Source: Bifidobacterium catulorum
GTDB taxonomy: Bacteria; Actinomycetota; Actinomycetes; Actinomycetales; Bifidobacteriaceae
Length of the DNA: 57,592 nt
NCBI RefSeq assembly: GCF_003129925.1
Contig: NZ_QFFN01000013.1
Span: 1-57,592 of the forward strand
Direction of reading: 5' to 3'
Shown: positions 27,398-36,407 of the stretch, piece after piece
How the letters are laid out: every line of letters starts with the position of its first letter
Numbering within the stretch: position 1 is the first letter of the stretch
Program-made: the position numbers and the translations under genes
Notes under the pieces: model-generated
What the model saw: only the letters and a program-made list of their open reading frames with translations
Database searches by the model: none
What the model was told of the DNA's origin: nothing

Positions 27398-28978
27398 ATG
27401 CCGACGCTGGAATGGATGGGCAAGGATAAGGTCATTGGCTATCATCGCCAGGTCCCCTATCGCGTGCTTGACAGCGTTCCGGCCAAGGGTGTCCTAGCAA
27501 CAGATGGTAGCGATCGCGGCAACAAGATTATTCATGGTGACAATCTTGAGGCGTTGAAGTCACTGCTTCCCGAATATGAGGGAAGGGTAGATTGTATCTA
27601 CATCGACCCGCCATACAACACCGGCAACGAAGGATGGGCTTACAACGATAACGTGAACGACCCCAGAATCCGTCGTTGGCTGGGTGAAGTCGTTGGCAAA
27701 GAAGGCGAAGATTTCTCACGGCACGACAAGTGGCTGTGCATGATGTATCCGCGTTTGCAGATGCTGCGTCTCTTGCTGAGTGAGACCGGTGCTATCTTCA
27801 TCAGTATCGACGACAATGAACAGGCAAACCTGAAAATGATGTGTGATGACATCTTTGGGCCATCCAACTTCATTGCCACTATCATTTGGCAGAAGCGCAC
27901 CTCACCGGACGCCCGCAAGAGAATGAGCAATGGTCACGAGTACATTCTCGTATACGCCAAGAATGCCTCGGACCTGACTAAGGTGCTCAATCTTCTTCCA
28001 TTGGATGAAACAGATGCAAAAAAATACCGTAACCCGGACAACGACCCGCGAGGGCCGTGGGTGTCGGTTGATTTCACGGCGCAAGGGTACAGGCCAAACC
28101 AGATGTATCAAATAGAAACGCCTTCCGGGAAGGTCATTGACCCTCCGGAGGGACGTTGCTGGAAAAACTTGGAGAGCGTGTACAAGCAGATGCGCGCCGA
28201 AAACCGCCTATGGTTCGGCGAAAGTGGGGACGGGGTGCCGCGCCAGAAAAACTATCTGGCCGATAGAGCCGGCAAAACTGCATGGACTTGGTGGCCGAAT
28301 ACCGAGGTGGGCCATACTCAGGAAGCCACGCAGGAGCTTGCTGAACTGCTCGGCAAGGCAAGATTCGACTACCCGAAGCCGGTAAGACTGATAGAGCGAG
28401 TGCTGGAACTGGCTACCAATAAGGAATCTATTGTTCTGGACAGTTTCGCCGGTTCGGCAACGACAGCACATGCCGTTTTACGCTTGAATCAACGTGACGG
28501 GGGTCACCGTCGGTTCATTCTCGTGGAACTGAGCGATTACGCGGATACAGTTACTGCCGAACGGGTCCGTCGTGTCATTGCGGGCTATGGTAAGGGCGAT
28601 AAAGCGACTCCCGGCATTGATTCTGGTTTTTCTTACTACGAACTTGGACCGGTGCTGTTCGAGCCGGATGGCATGCTGAATCCTGAAGTGCCGCGTGAAG
28701 AGCTGTTCCGGTATGTCTGGTATACGGAGACGAAGGCTGATTATGTTGACATGACGAGTGAGCATCGTTACCTTCTTGGAGAGATAGCGGATACCGTGTA
28801 TTACCTCGCCTATGACGGTGCCGAGGAAAGCGTGCTCGGCTATGACCTACTGAGAACGTTGCCTCGACGTGGTTCCACTACTGTCATTTATGCCGATCGC
28901 TGCGTACTGCCGCAGGACAGGCTCGATGCTCTGAACATCGTTTTCAAGCAGATTCCCCGTCAGATTGCAAGGGTGTGA
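27398..28978 (+). CDS. type III restriction-modification methyltransferase (Mod)
   Basis: A 526-residue N6-adenine methyltransferase of the beta class. Motif IV is DPPYNTGNEGW (residues 70–73 are DPPY); the target-recognition region lies in the middle; the AdoMet motif is LDSFAGSATTAHAVL in the C-terminal half. This arrangement and the adjacent Res gene define a type III system, in which Mod supplies the specificity. The start at 27398 (MPTLEW) follows AAAGGA by six bases. It overlaps the start region of res (GTGA), indicating coupling. Confidence 0.93.
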   Translation: MPTLEWMGKDKVIGYHRQVPYRVLDSVPAKGVLATDGSDRGNKIIHGDNLEALKSLLPEYEGRVDCIYIDPPYNTGNEGWAYNDNVNDPRIRRWLGEVVGKEGEDFSRHDKWLCMMYPRLQMLRLLLSETGAIFISIDDNEQANLKMMCDDIFGPSNFIATIIWQKRTSPDARKRMSNGHEYILVYAKNASDLTKVLNLLPLDETDAKKYRNPDNDPRGPWVSVDFTAQGYRPNQMYQIETPSGKVIDPPEGRCWKNLESVYKQMRAENRLWFGESGDGVPRQKNYLADRAGKTAWTWWPNTEVGHTQEATQELAELLGKARFDYPKPVRLIERVLELATNKESIVLDSFAGSATTAHAVLRLNQRDGGHRRFILVELSDYADTVTAERVRRVIAGYGKGDKATPGIDSGFSYYELGPVLFEPDGMLNPEVPREELFRYVWYTETKADYVDMTSEHRYLLGEIADTVYYLAYDGAEESVLGYDLLRTLPRRGSTTVIYADRCVLPQDRLDALNIVFKQIPRQIARV

Positions 28979-28983
28979 TTGCC

Positions 28984-31656
28984 ATGGAACTGAAGAAATA
29001 CCAGCGCAAAGTTCTTTCCGCAGTGCGCGAGTATGCCCATCTGACCGTCGAACTTGGTACCGGAGGCGCCGCATATGACCGTCTGCTTGCCCAGGATGGC
29101 TTACGTCCCGGCAAGGACGATATACGTCCGTACGCTGATGACGTGAACGGTGCGCCAAGGGTCTGCGTTAAGGTGCCTACTGGAGGCGGTAAGACCTACA
29201 TTGCCGCCAATGCCTTGCGTACACTCACGGACGAACTCCGAGTTGACACGAAGGCTGTCGTATGGCTGGTGCCTCGTAAGGAGATACTACGCCAGACGCT
29301 GCGGCAACTGCGCAATCCCGCGCATCCGCTTCGTATGGCTATAGACCGCGATTTTTCACATCGCGTAGAAATCTTGGACAAGGAAGACGGCCTGATGGGG
29401 CGGGGCCTTAATGCATCATCCGTAGAAGGGCAGCTCACTCTGTTTGTGTTGTCCTATGATTCGTTTAAGAATAAAGACGGTCGCCGGGCTTATGCAGAGA
29501 ACTCTTCACTGGTGGCGTTGACCAACTACCAGAAGGCACAAGGCGAAGCCGTAGAAGTTGCTGGTGCTGATGATACGGCTCTTATCACTGCGTTGGCCGG
29601 CATGCATCCCATCGTCGTCGTGGATGAGTCCCATCATGCCAAATCGAGTCTATCCCTTGAGATGTTGCGTAATCTCAATCCTCGTTTTGTGCTGGAACTG
29701 ACAGCCACGCCTTCCGCTAAATCCAACGTCATCGCTCGGGTATCTGCCCAAGAGCTCAAGGCGGAGGAAATGGTCAAACTTCCCGTCATTGTGTATCGCA
29801 GGGACGGCAAGACCGAAGTCGTGCAAGATGCCATCATGCTGCGCAGACGACTGGAACAAATCGCGGAAATCAACGAACAGAAAACGGGCCACTACATCCG
29901 GCCTATCGTCTTGCTGCAAGCCGAACGCAAAGATGCCGATAATGCTGAAACCTTCCGCAAGCTGAAAGCTAAACTCGTGGATGCCGGCATACCCGAGGAA
30001 CACATCGCGATCCGGACCGGCAACGTGGATGAACTCGGAAACGTGGACCTCATGTCCCGGGGATGCCCCATCCGCTACGTCATCACGGTCGAAGCATTGT
30101 CAGAGGGATGGGACTGTCCGTTCGCCTATGTGTTGGCGACCGTTGCGAACAAGTCCTCTCGCACCAGCGTTGAACAGCTTGTAGGGCGAGTACTGCGCCA
30201 GCCTTATGCTCAGCATGCCAAATCAGGCAGTCTGAATACATCGTACGTCTTGACATCATCGGCCGACTTCAACGAGACCATTGACCAAGTAGTTGCGGGA
30301 CTCAATGGAGCAGGATTCTCCAAAAGGGATGTGCTGGCAAGTATAGAATCCGATGACCCGAACAAGACATCAGGTCCGGTTCCAGTGCAAGGCATCCTTG
30401 ATGAACTGGCTCATCACGCCGAAAACAACGACACAGAAGTTTTCGAGGGTGCTGATGATTTCGATGACTTGACGATTGCCCTACCTGATGAGAATGAAAA
30501 ACTGCCGGATAATGGGAGCACTGAATCAGTACCCGACTCCATCGATGACATGATTCGCGCGTCCGAAACTGCTGAAGCTGTATGCGCTCAATCCGCCAAA
30601 GATAATACGGACACATTGCTGGGCGGCACGACTGGAATGGGAGACGACATGAATACATTCCGCATAAGAGATACAGTGGCCGACACCGTACGTAGCCTAA
30701 GGATTCCCCGTTATCGTCTCGAACAGCAAGCCGGCCTGTTCTCAGATTTGGATGACACTGAAGGTGAACTATTCGATCGCGACTCCCTGCTTGAACATTT
30801 CATGCTCGCTAAAATCGGCACGGAAGACATCAGACTTGATGCCATGCACGTTGCTGACGCTAAACAAATCGACATCTCGAACGATTCCGAACTCAAGGTC
30901 CGTAATCTATCCGATGCACAGCGCCGAGGTATGAAAGAGCTTTTCGCACGCGATAGCAACGAAGGCCGTCGGCGAAGCGCCAAATTGGACCTTCCAAACC
31001 TTATGAGTCCGCAAGTGCAAAAGCTGTATGGCGCACACGGCTTGAAATCATTCATCAACCGTGTTGTAGACCAGATGAGCGATGACGAACTCGAAGGATA
31101 CTTGGACAATGCATCCGCTTATGCCGCTATCATCAGCCAGGCAATCAAGGACAAGGCAGACGCATTCCGCGTTAGAGAGTTCGATGTGGAGCGCCGTCGT
31201 GGCGACATCATCATTACGCCTGAATACGCATTTCCATCTTCGGTGTATCTTCCCAATCCATTGACCACTCTCGATCGCACACTGTACGAAGCCGAAGACG
31301 GTGGTATGAACGAGTTGGAACTTCAGATGGCCGACTCTTTGGCCAACTGTGAAGGTGTCATCTGGTGGCATCGCGTTGTAGAACGTCGCAAGGGCGAGTT
31401 CTACATCAACGGATTCATCAACCACTACCCGGACTTCTTGGCTATGACACGCAGCGGTCGTTTGTTCGTCATCGAGACAAAGGGCGAACAGCTGAAAAAT
31501 GACGACAGTCGTGACAAACTCAGACTTGGAAACCAATGGGCCAGTGATGCCGGACCAAACTATCAGTATTTCATGGTATTTGGCAATAGCCCTATGGACA
31601 TTGATGGTGCGTATTCGTTTGCCACGTTCAAGTCTGACTTCTTGAACCACCTGTAA
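28984..31656 (+). CDS. type III restriction enzyme helicase–nuclease subunit (Res)
   Basis: An 890-residue Res subunit. Its SF2 helicase core has VPTGGGKTYIAANAL (Walker A), VVDESHHA (DEAH-like motif II), ELTATPS (motif III), and EALSEGWDCPFAYVLATV with SRTSVEQLVGRVLRQP (motifs V–VI). The C-terminal PD-(D/E)XK nuclease is suggested by INHYPDFLAMTRSGRLFVIETKGE. It cuts DNA at a distance from head-to-head unmethylated sites when complexed with Mod. The ATG at 28984 is better spaced from AAGGG than the overlapping GTG at 28975. Confidence 0.92.
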   Translation: MELKKYQRKVLSAVREYAHLTVELGTGGAAYDRLLAQDGLRPGKDDIRPYADDVNGAPRVCVKVPTGGGKTYIAANALRTLTDELRVDTKAVVWLVPRKEILRQTLRQLRNPAHPLRMAIDRDFSHRVEILDKEDGLMGRGLNASSVEGQLTLFVLSYDSFKNKDGRRAYAENSSLVALTNYQKAQGEAVEVAGADDTALITALAGMHPIVVVDESHHAKSSLSLEMLRNLNPRFVLELTATPSAKSNVIARVSAQELKAEEMVKLPVIVYRRDGKTEVVQDAIMLRRRLEQIAEINEQKTGHYIRPIVLLQAERKDADNAETFRKLKAKLVDAGIPEEHIAIRTGNVDELGNVDLMSRGCPIRYVITVEALSEGWDCPFAYVLATVANKSSRTSVEQLVGRVLRQPYAQHAKSGSLNTSYVLTSSADFNETIDQVVAGLNGAGFSKRDVLASIESDDPNKTSGPVPVQGILDELAHHAENNDTEVFEGADDFDDLTIALPDENEKLPDNGSTESVPDSIDDMIRASETAEAVCAQSAKDNTDTLLGGTTGMGDDMNTFRIRDTVADTVRSLRIPRYRLEQQAGLFSDLDDTEGELFDRDSLLEHFMLAKIGTEDIRLDAMHVADAKQIDISNDSELKVRNLSDAQRRGMKELFARDSNEGRRRSAKLDLPNLMSPQVQKLYGAHGLKSFINRVVDQMSDDELEGYLDNASAYAAIISQAIKDKADAFRVREFDVERRRGDIIITPEYAFPSSVYLPNPLTTLDRTLYEAEDGGMNELELQMADSLANCEGVIWWHRVVERRKGEFYINGFINHYPDFLAMTRSGRLFVIETKGEQLKNDDSRDKLRLGNQWASDAGPNYQYFMVFGNSPMDIDGAYSFATFKSDFLNHL

Positions 31657-31711
31657 ATCGATGGAAAAAACAAATCGTCTAATGTAACGAACGCGAGAAA
31701 GAGAAAGAAAA

Positions 31712-32608
31712 ATGGGAGTAAGTTCCACATTTCAAAGGTTTTGCTCATCCTTGCTCATGGATAAAGATACAACAGATACCATAAGCCTGAGATACCACAG
31801 CATTGTCAAGCTGATAAATGTTTATTACTGGGACGTTTCCAGTGAGTCGCTCCATGGTTTATATGTCGGTTCTTATGGTAGAGGGACTGAAATCTCGACC
31901 AGTGACATCGATATCCTAATAGAACTGCCACCTGAAATATTCCATCGTTATAACCGTTATACCAGCAATGGTCAATCTGCTTTATTGCAAGAAGTAAAAA
32001 CTGTAATACAAGCCAGATATTCAAACTCGCATTTGCGAGGTGATGGACAAGTTATCGTTATTGAATGGTCTGATGGGATTCGTTTCGAGATTGTTCCCGC
32101 ATTTTCCCAAGATTCCGGTAATGCATATTACTACCCGGACACTCATGATGGAGGTTCATGGAAAGTAACGAATCCTAAGGATGAAATCAATGCGTTAAAT
32201 AGCCTTTCAACATACTATGAACATTCGCCCAAAGATTTATGTCGCATGCTTCGTGCATGGAGAGATGCCAACAATGTCAACATTTCTGGTATAGCAATCG
32301 ATGCGTTGGTTTATGTTTTTTTCTTGCTTAATGATGTGCCAATTGAAAAGTACAAAAACTATTCCCAATATGGGGAGATGACTCGCGATTTCTTCGCGTA
32401 CCTTGTAAAACATGGCAGCGATTCCAGTTTATTTGCTCCGGGAAGTCTTTCAACTATAGATTTTTCCGTAGATGTTACGGCAAAAGCAAATAGTGCATAT
32501 GAGCACGCTAAAGAGGCTCAATACGATGTAGACCTTGGCATTGATTCATTAGCAGAAGATGAATGGAAGGCCATCTATGGTGACCGATTTGAAGTCAGAT
32601 TATCGTGA
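31712..32608 (+). CDS. CBASS CD-NTase (cyclic oligonucleotide synthase)
   Basis: A 298-residue nucleotidyltransferase with the SMODS-type active site GSYGRGTEISTSDIDILIEL (Gly53-Ser54, Asp65 and Asp67) and a third acidic position in RFEIVPAFS (Glu126). The C-terminal helical part follows the OAS/cGAS-like plan. On phage infection such enzymes make a cyclic di- or trinucleotide; the product cannot be predicted here. The ribosome site is a purine-rich GAGAAAG. It is AT-richer than the rest of the element. The next gene, its probable effector, overlaps it by 32 bases. Confidence 0.9.
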   Translation: MGVSSTFQRFCSSLLMDKDTTDTISLRYHSIVKLINVYYWDVSSESLHGLYVGSYGRGTEISTSDIDILIELPPEIFHRYNRYTSNGQSALLQEVKTVIQARYSNSHLRGDGQVIVIEWSDGIRFEIVPAFSQDSGNAYYYPDTHDGGSWKVTNPKDEINALNSLSTYYEHSPKDLCRMLRAWRDANNVNISGIAIDALVYVFFLLNDVPIEKYKNYSQYGEMTRDFFAYLVKHGSDSSLFAPGSLSTIDFSVDVTAKANSAYEHAKEAQYDVDLGIDSLAEDEWKAIYGDRFEVRLS

Positions 32609-33134
32609 ACAGCTCCGGTCTGAGCTGATAACGCGGTACGGGAAAGTGGTGTACACATTCACTGCGCATGAAAAGGATGCACACCGGTTAAGGGCGAAAG
32701 ACCGTAGGCTCCGATGGAGCCAGCTCATATTTTCAGCAATAACTGCGGGTGGGTTTTTAGTAACCGTATTCCCTACATGGGCTAAAACCATTGGGGCGAT
32801 TTTTGCCGTTGCTCTCGTGATTGTGAACGCAGCAACAAAGAATTTTAATCCGGCGGCGAAAGCTGAGGAACACCAGAAGGCAGCCGATCGCCTATGGATA
32901 GTACGCGAAGAGTATGAGGCACTCCTTACAGATTTTAACGAACTAAGTGATGATGAGATTCGTGAGAAGCGTGACAACTTGACTAAGACTGTAGCGAACA
33001 TCTACGTAACGACTCCGCGAACGTCTGAGAAAGCGTATCAGGAAGCGCAACATGCGTTAAAGAAAGAAGAAGAGCAGACCTTCAACGAAGGCGAAGCCGA
33101 ACGGTTCCTGCCACCTGTATTGAGGCGGCAATAA
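32577..33134 (+). CDS. SLATT/2TM effector of the CBASS pair
   Basis: A 185-residue protein with two closely spaced hydrophobic helices at about 48–65 and 69–87, flanked by charged helices (SELITRYGKVVYTFTAHEKDAHRLRAKDRRL before, NPAAKAEEHQKAADRLWIVREEYEALL after). This is the layout of SMODS/SLOG-associated 2TM (SLATT) effectors. When triggered by the nucleotide signal, these are thought to open the membrane and kill the infected cell. The start at 32577 follows GGAAGG by six bases and lies inside the CD-NTase gene in another frame, so the pair is coupled. No Cap2/Cap3 ancillary genes, so it would be a type I CBASS. Confidence 0.82.
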   Translation: MVTDLKSDYREQLRSELITRYGKVVYTFTAHEKDAHRLRAKDRRLRWSQLIFSAITAGGFLVTVFPTWAKTIGAIFAVALVIVNAATKNFNPAAKAEEHQKAADRLWIVREEYEALLTDFNELSDDEIREKRDNLTKTVANIYVTTPRTSEKAYQEAQHALKKEEEQTFNEGEAERFLPPVLRRQ

Positions 33135-33191
33135 CTGCCTTGTCGAACCGCGATCGCCGGAACGCCCTTGGCTACTTCTTCTCGTTCATAC

Positions 33192-33222
33192 AAGCCAAAC
33201 AGCTGGCGACGCCAGCTGGCTT
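33192..33222. terminator. hairpin between convergent effector and rep genes
   Basis: CAGCTGGC (33200–33207) pairs with GCCAGCTG (33211–33218) with a 3-base loop, and AAGC/GCTT extends it outwards. Short T-rich sequence follows. Confidence 0.55.
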
Positions 33223-33307
33223 AAGTGTTTATATAGAAACAACTGGCACGTAGCGGTAGGGGCGGCAAGCTGATTGGTCGCCGCACCTACCATAAGGTCT
33301 GCTGAGA

Positions 33308-36205
33308 TTATGAAAGGAAATCGGCTTCGTCATCATCCGCGTCAACGGTTTCGTATTGAACGTATTGGCGTAGGTCTGTCAGCCAGTTGAATGTGATGGA
33401 CTGTTCCAGCGTCCAGTTCGCGTTACCAGTCCTCGTGCGTTGCAGGTAGCGATCGCAGAGCTGTCGCTCGTCGGCATCGTGAAGCACTTGGGCGATGATG
33501 CCGGTGCGGGAGATGAGGCGGGCTCCCGTAATGGCGTCTATTTGCGGGATGATTTGGTCGAGTTCTTCTTTGCTGGTCTTCGCAAATAGTTCGTCGGGTT
33601 TGAAGGCGTATTTGCATGTTTCCTGGATGGCTGATTTCAACAGTGCAGGATTCTTTGTGAGATGTGCTTTTTGTTTTGGCGTCATGGCGTGTCCTTTGAC
33701 ACTGATGGATTCGATATCGATTACCGCGCCGTTGGACCATGCTTTCTTCTCGTTTTGCCGCGCCTTCTCGTAAGTGACTGTACCGGGCTCGCATTGCTTG
33801 ACCTGAGCCTGGGCTTGCTCGATGGTTTGTTCCACGTCGGCGCGGCTCATGCTCATAAATCGTTGCCAACGGTCGGTCTGGAAATCATCATGCGTTATTC
33901 CCTTTTTCCGGTCTTGTCGGATGATAGTTTTTACGGCTTTTTGAACGGCGTTGGTCCATTCCAGTTTCCACCACAGAAGGTCTTTGTATAGGTGGTTGGC
34001 TTCCACGATGTCACCCTTGTAGTCGTGTTTGTTCCTGATGTCGTCTTTATGGAGTTGGTCATGGTAATAGGCTTCCAGGGTCGCGAAAATCATGTGGGCA
34101 TGCACATGCCATTCGCCTTTTGCCCGTATGCCGTCTATCTGCCGTTGCAGCTCTGCCTGTTGTGTATCGGTCATGTCATGCGTGGCTTCATGCTGCTGTA
34201 GTTGGTCTTCCAGCTCGTGTAGGCCGGCGTTGACGTACTGATTGGTGGCTTCGTCACTGCGTGTGGTGCCTGCGATACCTTGGGTGAATACTCGCTCGCG
34301 TTCGCTCATGCTGTGATTGATGTCTACGTGGGTGAGGTTACGGACGGCGCTATTGAGCACGCGGATGCCGAGCGCAAGGTCGTCAAAGTTGGGCATGGTC
34401 CCCGTGAAGAATGCAGGCGTCGCGAACCGTAGCTCGGCAATCCGCTCATACAGTTCGGGCAGTAAATCCCGGTAGTATTCGGGGTTGGACAGACAATCGA
34501 GTGCCGCGCCGACGCACAGTTGGTTACGGACGGCCCTACGCCCCATGCAAATGTTGCAGGTCTTCTGGTTGCAGAACCACGCATGCGCCAACAGACTGCG
34601 CCGCACGTTGCCATCGGTCATGGTCTCGAACGTCAGCTTATCCGCGCAATCTGCCAGCTTCGCCGCCGACTTAGTGTTTCCCAGCCGTTGGTAGCTTGCG
34701 ACAATACGACTCTGCTGCTTTTTCTGGATGGTGATGTTCTGTGCGGTTCTGTTGTCCTCGATGACATCCTCCAGGAGATTACGGCTGCTGATGTCGTGGT
34801 GAAGTCGGTCAAGAATCGTCTGTGAGTCGGATGGCTCTTGCAAACCGCAGTCTTCCAGTGTGGGGTAAGGCCCGCATGCGGCGGAAGTACGGCCACCGGG
34901 AAGACTTGTCTGGTCGGGATAGGAGATGACGAGTCCCAATCGTGCTCGTGTCATCCCCACGTACAGCAACATGTCCGCCTCGTCGCTGCGATCGCCCCAT
35001 ACGGCTCGACTCACGCCCACCAGTATGATGATGTTCGCTTCATCGCCTTTGTAGGAATGAATGGTGCGGAAGGCGTCCACGTCTATTGGCATGTTGCGTT
35101 CCTCAAACGTTCGCTTTAACGCGCGGAACTGGCTGCGACGCCACGCGAGGAATCGTATGTTGCTCACCGCAGTATGACCGTCGGCCAATAGGCCTTCAAC
35201 GATGTCCGCGATTTTCTCGGCTTCATCCTGTTCATTGTTCGCTCGTATCAGCTGGGGCGTCATGCCGGCTGTGGCGTTCTTGGCGGCTTTGATGTTGTCT
35301 CCGAACACGTGGTTCGCGGCATCGACTATCTCTGGTGCACATCGGTGGTTAACGGGAAGTTCCAACGTTTGGTCGAAGTGGCTGCCATCGCGGAACCAGT
35401 CAGGCGTCGCGCCCTGAAAAGCCATGATGCCTTGCCGCCAATCGCCGGCGACGATGGTTTGCATCGTCGTAGCGGTGATGCTTTCCACCAGCCGTATTTG
35501 TGCCGGGTTGAGGTCCTGTGCTTCATCAACGCCTAGTATCTCGAACTGAAAACCTGACTGCTGGTAGTGTTGCGCGGCGAGTAGCTCAATGGTTGGCCAT
35601 TCAGCACTGTGAATGGTCTTGCACCGCTTGGCGTATTCCTCCAGGATGTCTTTGAGACATTCAGATTCGGGATGCTCGTCAGGATACATGGCGTAATGCG
35701 TTGCATCTTGCATCAGTTGTTTCAGCGTGATGTGTTCGTGCGGGTACTTCCTCATGCAGGTTTTTCGAATGTCGGAGAGTATCGATTTCTTGTCCTCGTC
35801 AGTGATGGCCGTGACGTATATGCCGGCCGCGCCTAGTATCCGCAAGGCCAGTGAATCGAGTGTGCTTACGCTGGTGCCATACACACCATTGCGCGTAAGC
35901 GCACCATCGATGACACGGGCGGCTTTGCGGGTAAACGTGATGACTGCGATGCGTTTCGCGTCGTGAAGTGTGGCGGCGGCTGCGATGGCGTTGGCGAGCG
36001 TCCGTGTCTTACCGGCTCCGGCCGACGCGACGATGCGCAGTCGGTGGTCCGTGTTTCTCGCCGCCAGTAGTTGCCAGCGGGACATCTCCAGCTCGCCGTC
36101 GTGGATTCGCTTTTGCAGTACACTGTTGCGATGTGCGCGTTCGAGCTGCCGTTCGTTCTTGACAAGCGTGAGCCGTTGCGTGGCAGATATTGCTGTTACG
36201 GACAT
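33308..36205 (-). CDS. fusion of UvrD/PcrA-type SF1 helicase and rolling-circle HUH replication initiator
   Basis: A 965-residue protein. Residues about 40–430 are an SF1A helicase: ASAGAGKTRTL (60–70), VDEAQDLNPAQ (226–236), VAGDWRQGIMAFQGA, and LLYVGMTRARL (413–423). Residues about 535–880 are a Rep_1-type (pC194/pUB110) initiator: a zinc knuckle FCNQKTCNICMGRRAVRNQ (Cys545, 550, 553), FFTGTMPNFDDL (599–610), the HUH motif WHVHAHMIF (His700, 702, 704) and CKYAFKPDELF with candidate nicking Tyr866. Rolling-circle plasmids of Firmicutes recruit host PcrA for unwinding; here both activities are in one chain. The start at 36205 follows GGAGGTG by seven bases. Lies in the element between CBASS and a replication-relaxation gene. 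Confidence 0.87.
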   Translation of the reverse strand: MSVTAISATQRLTLVKNERQLERAHRNSVLQKRIHDGELEMSRWQLLAARNTDHRLRIVASAGAGKTRTLANAIAAAATLHDAKRIAVITFTRKAARVIDGALTRNGVYGTSVSTLDSLALRILGAAGIYVTAITDEDKKSILSDIRKTCMRKYPHEHITLKQLMQDATHYAMYPDEHPESECLKDILEEYAKRCKTIHSAEWPTIELLAAQHYQQSGFQFEILGVDEAQDLNPAQIRLVESITATTMQTIVAGDWRQGIMAFQGATPDWFRDGSHFDQTLELPVNHRCAPEIVDAANHVFGDNIKAAKNATAGMTPQLIRANNEQDEAEKIADIVEGLLADGHTAVSNIRFLAWRRSQFRALKRTFEERNMPIDVDAFRTIHSYKGDEANIIILVGVSRAVWGDRSDEADMLLYVGMTRARLGLVISYPDQTSLPGGRTSAACGPYPTLEDCGLQEPSDSQTILDRLHHDISSRNLLEDVIEDNRTAQNITIQKKQQSRIVASYQRLGNTKSAAKLADCADKLTFETMTDGNVRRSLLAHAWFCNQKTCNICMGRRAVRNQLCVGAALDCLSNPEYYRDLLPELYERIAELRFATPAFFTGTMPNFDDLALGIRVLNSAVRNLTHVDINHSMSERERVFTQGIAGTTRSDEATNQYVNAGLHELEDQLQQHEATHDMTDTQQAELQRQIDGIRAKGEWHVHAHMIFATLEAYYHDQLHKDDIRNKHDYKGDIVEANHLYKDLLWWKLEWTNAVQKAVKTIIRQDRKKGITHDDFQTDRWQRFMSMSRADVEQTIEQAQAQVKQCEPGTVTYEKARQNEKKAWSNGAVIDIESISVKGHAMTPKQKAHLTKNPALLKSAIQETCKYAFKPDELFAKTSKEELDQIIPQIDAITGARLISRTGIIAQVLHDADERQLCDRYLQRTRTGNANWTLEQSITFNWLTDLRQYVQYETVDADDDEADFLS

Positions 36206-36312
36206 TACGAAACACCTCCATGTTTCGGTTCCACGGGAGGGGAAGCCCGTGTTATCGTCGGTTGCTCTTACGCCGGCCGGTGCCATTGTGGCGACGGCCG
36301 GCGTTTGGTTTT
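36195..36312 (+). ncRNA. candidate counter-transcribed RNA over the rep leader
   Basis: On the plus strand, opposite the rep start, a consensus TTGACA (36159–36164) is followed by weak -10 candidates near 36184–36191. A strong terminator-like hairpin lies at 36270–36279/36295–36304 (10 bp), followed by TTGGTTTT. A transcript between them would be antisense to the rep ribosome site and start codon, as copy-number control RNAs are in rolling-circle plasmids. The -10 is poor, so this is a proposal only. The hairpin could instead belong to a double-strand origin. Confidence 0.3.
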
Positions 36313-36407
36313 AAGGGGAATATAGAGAGCCGCTTATCTGGTGGCTATCGTTACGGCATGCGCCCAGTGACAGGAGATGCTATCCGTCGTACGTGTTCTC
36401 GCATCCA

